This document shows, in pieces, positions 15,279-18,147 of a DNA stretch of 18,147 nucleotides. The position numbers and the translations under genes are program-made. A model generated the notes under the pieces. The model made no database searches. It worked only from the letters and a program-made list of their open reading frames with translations, and was not told the origin of the DNA. Origin of the DNA: Candidatus Rifleibacteriota bacterium (GTDB lineage: Bacteria; Riflebacteria; Ozemobacteria; Ozemobacterales; Ozemobacteraceae). The DNA is taken from positions 1 to 18,147 of the forward strand of contig JAKJFO010000071.1 in assembly GCA_022704885.1 (NCBI GenBank), written 5' to 3'. Position 1 is the first letter of the stretch; each line of letters opens with the position of its first letter.

Positions 15279-16040
15279 GTGCGTTATTCGGCTTACGGTA
15301 AGACGCATGTAGGAAAGGTCCGAGATCACAACGAAGACTCCTTTTTCGTGTCTGATGACAGTGGGTTCTTCATTGTTGCTGACGGCATGGGAGGCCTTGC
15401 CGCCGGCGAGGTTGCTTCGCAGATTGCAAAGGATACAATATCCAAAGCTCTCAAGAAGAACGGTGATTCTTCCACTCCATATGACAGGGTTTTGCGTCAG
15501 GCTATCGAAGACGCCAATGCCAGAGTCAGAGAAGCATTGGTAGAGAATCCTTCTGCCAGAGGCATGGGCAGTACCTGCGTTGTGCTGGCATTCAAAGACA
15601 GCGATTTTTACATTGCCTACGTTGGTGACAGCAGAATTTATCTGTTTCGCAACCATCATCTCAAGCAGATTACCCGCGACCATTCATATGTCGAAGAATT
15701 GTTTCTGCGAGGTCTGATCACAGCTGAAGAAAAAGTCGATCATCCCTACAAGAGCTCTATCACCCGATATATCGGTCATGCCGAGAAGATCGAGGTTGAT
15801 ATTACCTCCGGGCCGTTGTCGAACGACGATATTTTTCTGCTCTGTTCAGATGGTCTTACTGGTGAAGTGCCCGACAATGTCATCGAAGAAGTGCTGATGA
15901 CGACACCTGAAATTAAAGATGGTGTCGAAAAGCTCGTCGATCTTGCTCTTGAACACGGGGGGAATGACAACATCAGCGTTATCGCGGTGAAGGTCGAAAA
16001 AAAGAAGCCTGGATTCTTTAAAAAGCTTTTCAACTGGTGA
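15279..16040 (+). CDS. PP2C-family Ser/Thr phosphatase with amphipathic C-terminal tail
   Basis: A 253-residue PPM/PP2C phosphatase of the PrpC/Stp1 type. Metal-binding motifs are complete: RDHNED (15-20), ADGMGG (34-39), GDSRIYL (116-122), SDGLTG (190-195) and GGNDN (227-231). It should remove phosphate from targets of the kinase encoded 12 bases upstream. Translation begins at GTG (15279) after GGGAGG; an overlapping ATG at 15277 is in another frame. Most bacterial PrpC enzymes end after the last strand; this one continues with VEKKKPGFFKKLFNW (239-253), close to the MinD membrane-targeting helix (GFLKRLF in E. coli). That tail suggests attachment to the inner membrane next to the kinase, though this is inference. 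Confidence 0.95.
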   Translation: MRYSAYGKTHVGKVRDHNEDSFFVSDDSGFFIVADGMGGLAAGEVASQIAKDTISKALKKNGDSSTPYDRVLRQAIEDANARVREALVENPSARGMGSTCVVLAFKDSDFYIAYVGDSRIYLFRNHHLKQITRDHSYVEELFLRGLITAEEKVDHPYKSSITRYIGHAEKIEVDITSGPLSNDDIFLLCSDGLTGEVPDNVIEEVLMTTPEIKDGVEKLVDLALEHGGNDNISVIAVKVEKKKPGFFKKLFNW

Positions 16041-16133
16041 CAGCTCACCAGGTGGTCGCGTTCAAAAGCGAATGCATGCTTAAGCGGGGCGCAGCAAAGC
16101 AATCTCTCTGAAATTTTGTCATTTTTCAGCAGA

Positions 16134-17351
16134 TCAGCTCAGGCCAAACACTTCCTTGAGCAGCGAGAACATGTTCCATGTGCCCTTTTCAAATTCTTCG
16201 CCAGTAAGTGTCGCGCAGAGTTTTTTCATGGCCATCAGTACATCCGAGCCTTCGCTGCTTTTTGACAGAACGAAAGGTACGCCTTTGTTCACCGACGGCA
16301 CAACGATGTTGCCTTCACTTGGTATGAAGTGGCTGATCGCATAGCGCAACGATTTTTCTACCTTGGCTGGCTCGAGCCCCATCGATTTGAAGGCACGATT
16401 GAGCACGACCTTGATTTTATCTCGGGGCACCTTTATGCGCTGCAGCAGATCCAATAACAGTTTGGTATTCTTGATGAAGGTCAACTCCATCGTCATCATC
16501 AGCATGATCATGTCGCTGATTTCGAGAATTTTCAGTTCGAGTTCAGACAGCTGGTTGTGCGTGTCGATGATGACGAAGTCGTAGTTCGCCTGAAGAATAT
16601 CGACGATATGTTCGACCAGCAGTGGTTTTATCGTCTCGGCCAGTTCGGGCAGTGGTGGGGGCAATAATACCTTCAGGCCACTCGGGTGCGTGGTCAACTG
16701 CTTTTCGATTTGCGCAATCTTGATCGGGGGGCGCTCGCTGACCAGTTTGTGAATATGGTTTTCAGAAGGCAGCCCAAGAAGTATGGCCTGATCACCGAAG
16801 GCCAGGTTCATGTCGAGCAGCACGACTTTTTTCTTCCAGTAGCGCGCCAGCATTACGGCCGTGTTGGCGGCAATCACCGATTTGCCGGCACCACCCTTGA
16901 CATTGAAAAAGGTAATGACCTTACCGGCTTGAGTTTTGCTCATGCCTTCCTCGAGCAACTGCGGGGCACGCCGGGTGTAGAGGTCGCGCGATTCCTTGGC
17001 GAATCCGGGGTAAAGGCCGATCAGGCGCAAAAATTCATTTTTTGGCAGATACATCAGGTGGAATTCCTGATACCCGACGAGTGTCGCCAGAGATGGGGTG
17101 CCGTTGAGAATTTCGACTTCGCCGTAGGTGTCGCCCGGGTCGAGACAGAACAACGTGCTCTTGCGCTGTCTGTAAGTTTTGGTGACAGTAAGCTGCCCTT
17201 CTACGACAAAGACAAGCTCTTCGAGCGCTTCCTTTTCTTTGATGACGACAGTGCCAGAAGCGTATTTCTTGAAGCGGCAGATCTTTTTAAGTTTTTCGAT
17301 CTCTCTGGAAGGCAGTGTACTGAAGAAAGGAAATATTTTGAAATCAATCAT
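16134..17351 (-). CDS. cyclic-nucleotide-binding-like domain fused to MinD/ParA ATPase
   Basis: A 405-residue two-domain protein. Residues 1-120 form a CRP-type cNMP-binding beta-barrel: FFSTLPSREIEKL, a GTVVIKEKE turn, VFVVEGQLTV and the cassette YGEVEILNGTPSLAT (76-90). Gly77 and Glu78 are there, but the Arg that contacts the cyclic phosphate is missing (Ser87). Residues 143-385 are a ParA/MinD/CpaE ATPase with intact P-loop KGGAGKS (152-158), Walker A' Asp180 (LLDMNLAFGD) and Walker B IIDTH (261-265). The C-terminus MFSLLKEVFGLS (394-405) is an amphipathic MinD-like tail. Convergent with the kinase-phosphatase operon, with 93 bases between. It mirrors the FHA-ParA protein in plan and probably works with it or in parallel, in positioning or assembling a membrane machine. 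Confidence 0.92.
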   Translation of the reverse strand: MIDFKIFPFFSTLPSREIEKLKKICRFKKYASGTVVIKEKEALEELVFVVEGQLTVTKTYRQRKSTLFCLDPGDTYGEVEILNGTPSLATLVGYQEFHLMYLPKNEFLRLIGLYPGFAKESRDLYTRRAPQLLEEGMSKTQAGKVITFFNVKGGAGKSVIAANTAVMLARYWKKKVVLLDMNLAFGDQAILLGLPSENHIHKLVSERPPIKIAQIEKQLTTHPSGLKVLLPPPLPELAETIKPLLVEHIVDILQANYDFVIIDTHNQLSELELKILEISDMIMLMMTMELTFIKNTKLLLDLLQRIKVPRDKIKVVLNRAFKSMGLEPAKVEKSLRYAISHFIPSEGNIVVPSVNKGVPFVLSKSSEGSDVLMAMKKLCATLTGEEFEKGTWNMFSLLKEVFGLS

Positions 17352-17395
17352 AGTATTCTCACTTAACGAGATTGTTTATTTTCATCGCTGAAAAG

Positions 17396-17424
17396 AAAAT
17401 ACTTGTAATCATGGATTTTTGCAA
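17396..17424 (-). promoter_or_regulatory. possible sigma70 promoter for the CNBD-ParA gene
   Basis: Minus strand: TTGCAA (17419-17424), 17-base spacer, TATTTT (17396-17401). The start would lie near 17389, about 38 bases before the ATG at 17351. The -10 box matches four of six positions. Confidence 0.4.
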
Positions 17425-17437
17425 GAAAAGTAAACTT

Positions 17438-17464
17438 TTGTAAAAAAATAGGGTAGACTATAAA
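17438..17464 (+). promoter_or_regulatory. possible promoter for the SH3-domain protein gene
   Basis: TATAAA at 17459-17464 is a good -10 box. The -35 is less clear: TTGTAA (17438-17443, 15-base spacer) or TTTTGT (17436-17441, 17-base spacer). GGGGGAG lies between this and the ATG at 17489. Divergent from the CNBD-ParA promoter. Confidence 0.45.
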
Positions 17465-17488
17465 AACAAGTGCGAAGGGGGAGCGAAA

Positions 17489-18147
17489 ATGAAGATATCT
17501 GGCAAAGCAGTTCTGTTGCCCGTTCTGCTGCTGATCTGCGGCCTGGTTACAGCTGGACAGAACCCTTTTGACTCCGACAAAGTCAGTGTTTCTGGTTATG
17601 GCGATACTTCAGGCTCGAGCAAAGCACTGGCGCCGGTTGTCGATGGCAAACAGGAAACCGGCACCGTTGCCGTCAGCAGTACACTGAATATCAGAAACAA
17701 GCCCTGGGGAGACATTACCGGCAATCTCAAGAACGGCGCCAAGGTTACCATTACCGGAACAGTTGGCGACTGGTACAAGATTTCGGTAAACGGCAAAACT
17801 GCCTATGTTCATTCTGCCTATGTAAAACGTCAGGGCGAAGGTGCCAAGCCTTTTCCGACGAGCGGTAAAGTTAATGCTAAAATCGGTCTGAACGTCAGAA
17901 GGGTGCCGAACGGCGATAAACTTGGCGCGCTGAAATACAACTCCAATGTGACGATACTGGGCGTTATCGGCGACTGGTATAAAATCCAATGGGGCAACAA
18001 CGAAGCTTTCGTGCACAAGAACTACATAACCCCGACCTCGTCTGCCAAACCGGCTCCAACCCCTTCCGACGGCGTCGAAAAGATGAATTTCACCGGTTAT
18101 GTAACGGCTTCAGCTTTGAATATCAGAAAATCGCCATGGGGCGCTAT
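17489..18147 (+). CDS. secreted protein with at least three bacterial SH3 domains (partial)
   Basis: The reading frame runs open from the ATG at 17489 to the window edge, giving 219 residues and no stop. AAGGGGGAG five bases before the ATG is a strong ribosome-binding site. A signal peptide covers about 1-23 (hydrophobic 7-21, cleavage likely near VTAG-Q). SH3b-type repeats follow at about 57-114, 124-182 and from 200 on, each with a LN[IV]R motif (66-69, 134-137, 210-213), and the first two with VGDWYKI or IGDWYKI and a final YVH/FVH. The third is cut. Linkers are rich in Pro, Ser and Lys. Such arrays bind peptidoglycan or peptides in the envelope and often precede an NlpC/P60 or amidase domain, which might lie downstream. 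Enzymatic function cannot be claimed. Confidence 0.9.
   Translation, partial: MKISGKAVLLPVLLLICGLVTAGQNPFDSDKVSVSGYGDTSGSSKALAPVVDGKQETGTVAVSSTLNIRNKPWGDITGNLKNGAKVTITGTVGDWYKISVNGKTAYVHSAYVKRQGEGAKPFPTSGKVNAKIGLNVRRVPNGDKLGALKYNSNVTILGVIGDWYKIQWGNNEAFVHKNYITPTSSAKPAPTPSDGVEKMNFTGYVTASALNIRKSPWGA

Noticed and set aside
12258..16040. Type VI secretion regulatory locus (Fha-PpkA-PppA)
   Set aside because: The three gene types match in kind, but the FHA protein is fused to a CpaE-like ATPase and no Tss/Hcp/Clp genes are present in the window, so a T6SS label is not supported.
16034..16051. Perfect 7-bp hairpin CTGGTGA-CAGC-TCACCAG at the phosphatase stop codon as terminator
   Set aside because: No T-tract follows, so it does not qualify as an intrinsic terminator; it could still protect the mRNA 3' end.
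16108..16129. CTGAAA...TTTCAG inverted repeat between convergent genes as a shared terminator
   Set aside because: Only six base pairs with a ten-base loop and no T-run after either arm.
17489..17560. Lipoprotein signal in the SH3-domain protein
   Set aside because: The Cys at residue 17 follows LLI, and Ile at -1 does not fit the lipobox, which needs Gly, Ala or Ser there; an ordinary signal peptide fits better.
1..18147. Mobile element, CRISPR array or tRNA
   Set aside because: I saw no transposase, integrase, regularly spaced repeats or tRNA-like cloverleaf, and genes are packed as in core chromosome.

Overview
The window reads as a gene-dense stretch of chromosome from a fermentative bacterium, probably diderm (it has an HtrA-type protease with a signal peptide and a preceding promoter that resembles the envelope-stress type). 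GC looks close to 50 %. Butyrate kinase and phosphate butyryltransferase point to an anaerobe that makes ATP from acyl-CoA. Eukaryotic-like Ser/Thr kinase/PP2C/FHA signalling and a pilin-like Cys motif would fit poorly studied phyla such as Riflebacteria, but that placement is a guess and the sequence alone does not fix the taxon. I saw no rRNA, tRNA, CRISPR array, insertion sequence or prophage gene.

Layout. (1) 1-3371, minus: a tightly coupled operon read DsbA-like oxidoreductase, NUDIX hydrolase, 12-span ABC-2-type permease, ABC ATPase (cut by the window edge). Its promoter overlaps a perfect 22-base inverted repeat that also covers the start codon. (2) 3421-7366, minus: buk, ptb, a stand-alone PocR-type sensor domain and an amidohydrolase, driven by a near-consensus sigma70 promoter. 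(3) 7467-9606, minus: UDP-glucuronate decarboxylase, hypoxanthine phosphoribosyltransferase and a glyoxalase-II-like metallo-beta-lactamase-fold hydrolase. (4) 9731-11504, plus: htrA behind an ECF/sigmaE-like promoter, an intrinsic terminator, then a 52-residue membrane protein. (5) 11508-12107, minus: a single-span protein with a pilin-like Cys motif at its C-terminus. (6) 12258-16040, plus: FHA-ParA/CpaE fusion, membrane Ser/Thr kinase with a PEGA domain, and PP2C phosphatase, one operon from a strong promoter. (7) 16134-17351, minus, convergent: a cyclic-nucleotide-binding-like domain fused to a MinD/ParA ATPase. (8) 17489-end, plus: a secreted protein with at least three bacterial SH3 domains, cut by the window edge.

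The most interesting part is 12258-17351. Two proteins share one plan, a sensor domain followed by a CpaE/MinD-like ATPase, with complementary defects: the FHA protein has an intact phosphopeptide pocket but a P-loop Lys changed to Ile, while the CNBD protein has an intact P-loop but lacks the Arg that normally holds the cyclic-nucleotide phosphate. Both, and the phosphatase, end in short amphipathic tails like the MinD membrane-targeting helix. Together with a membrane-spanning kinase this suggests a membrane-located, phosphorylation-controlled positioning module (perhaps for pili, secretion or envelope machinery). The architecture is seen in the sequence; the function is inference.
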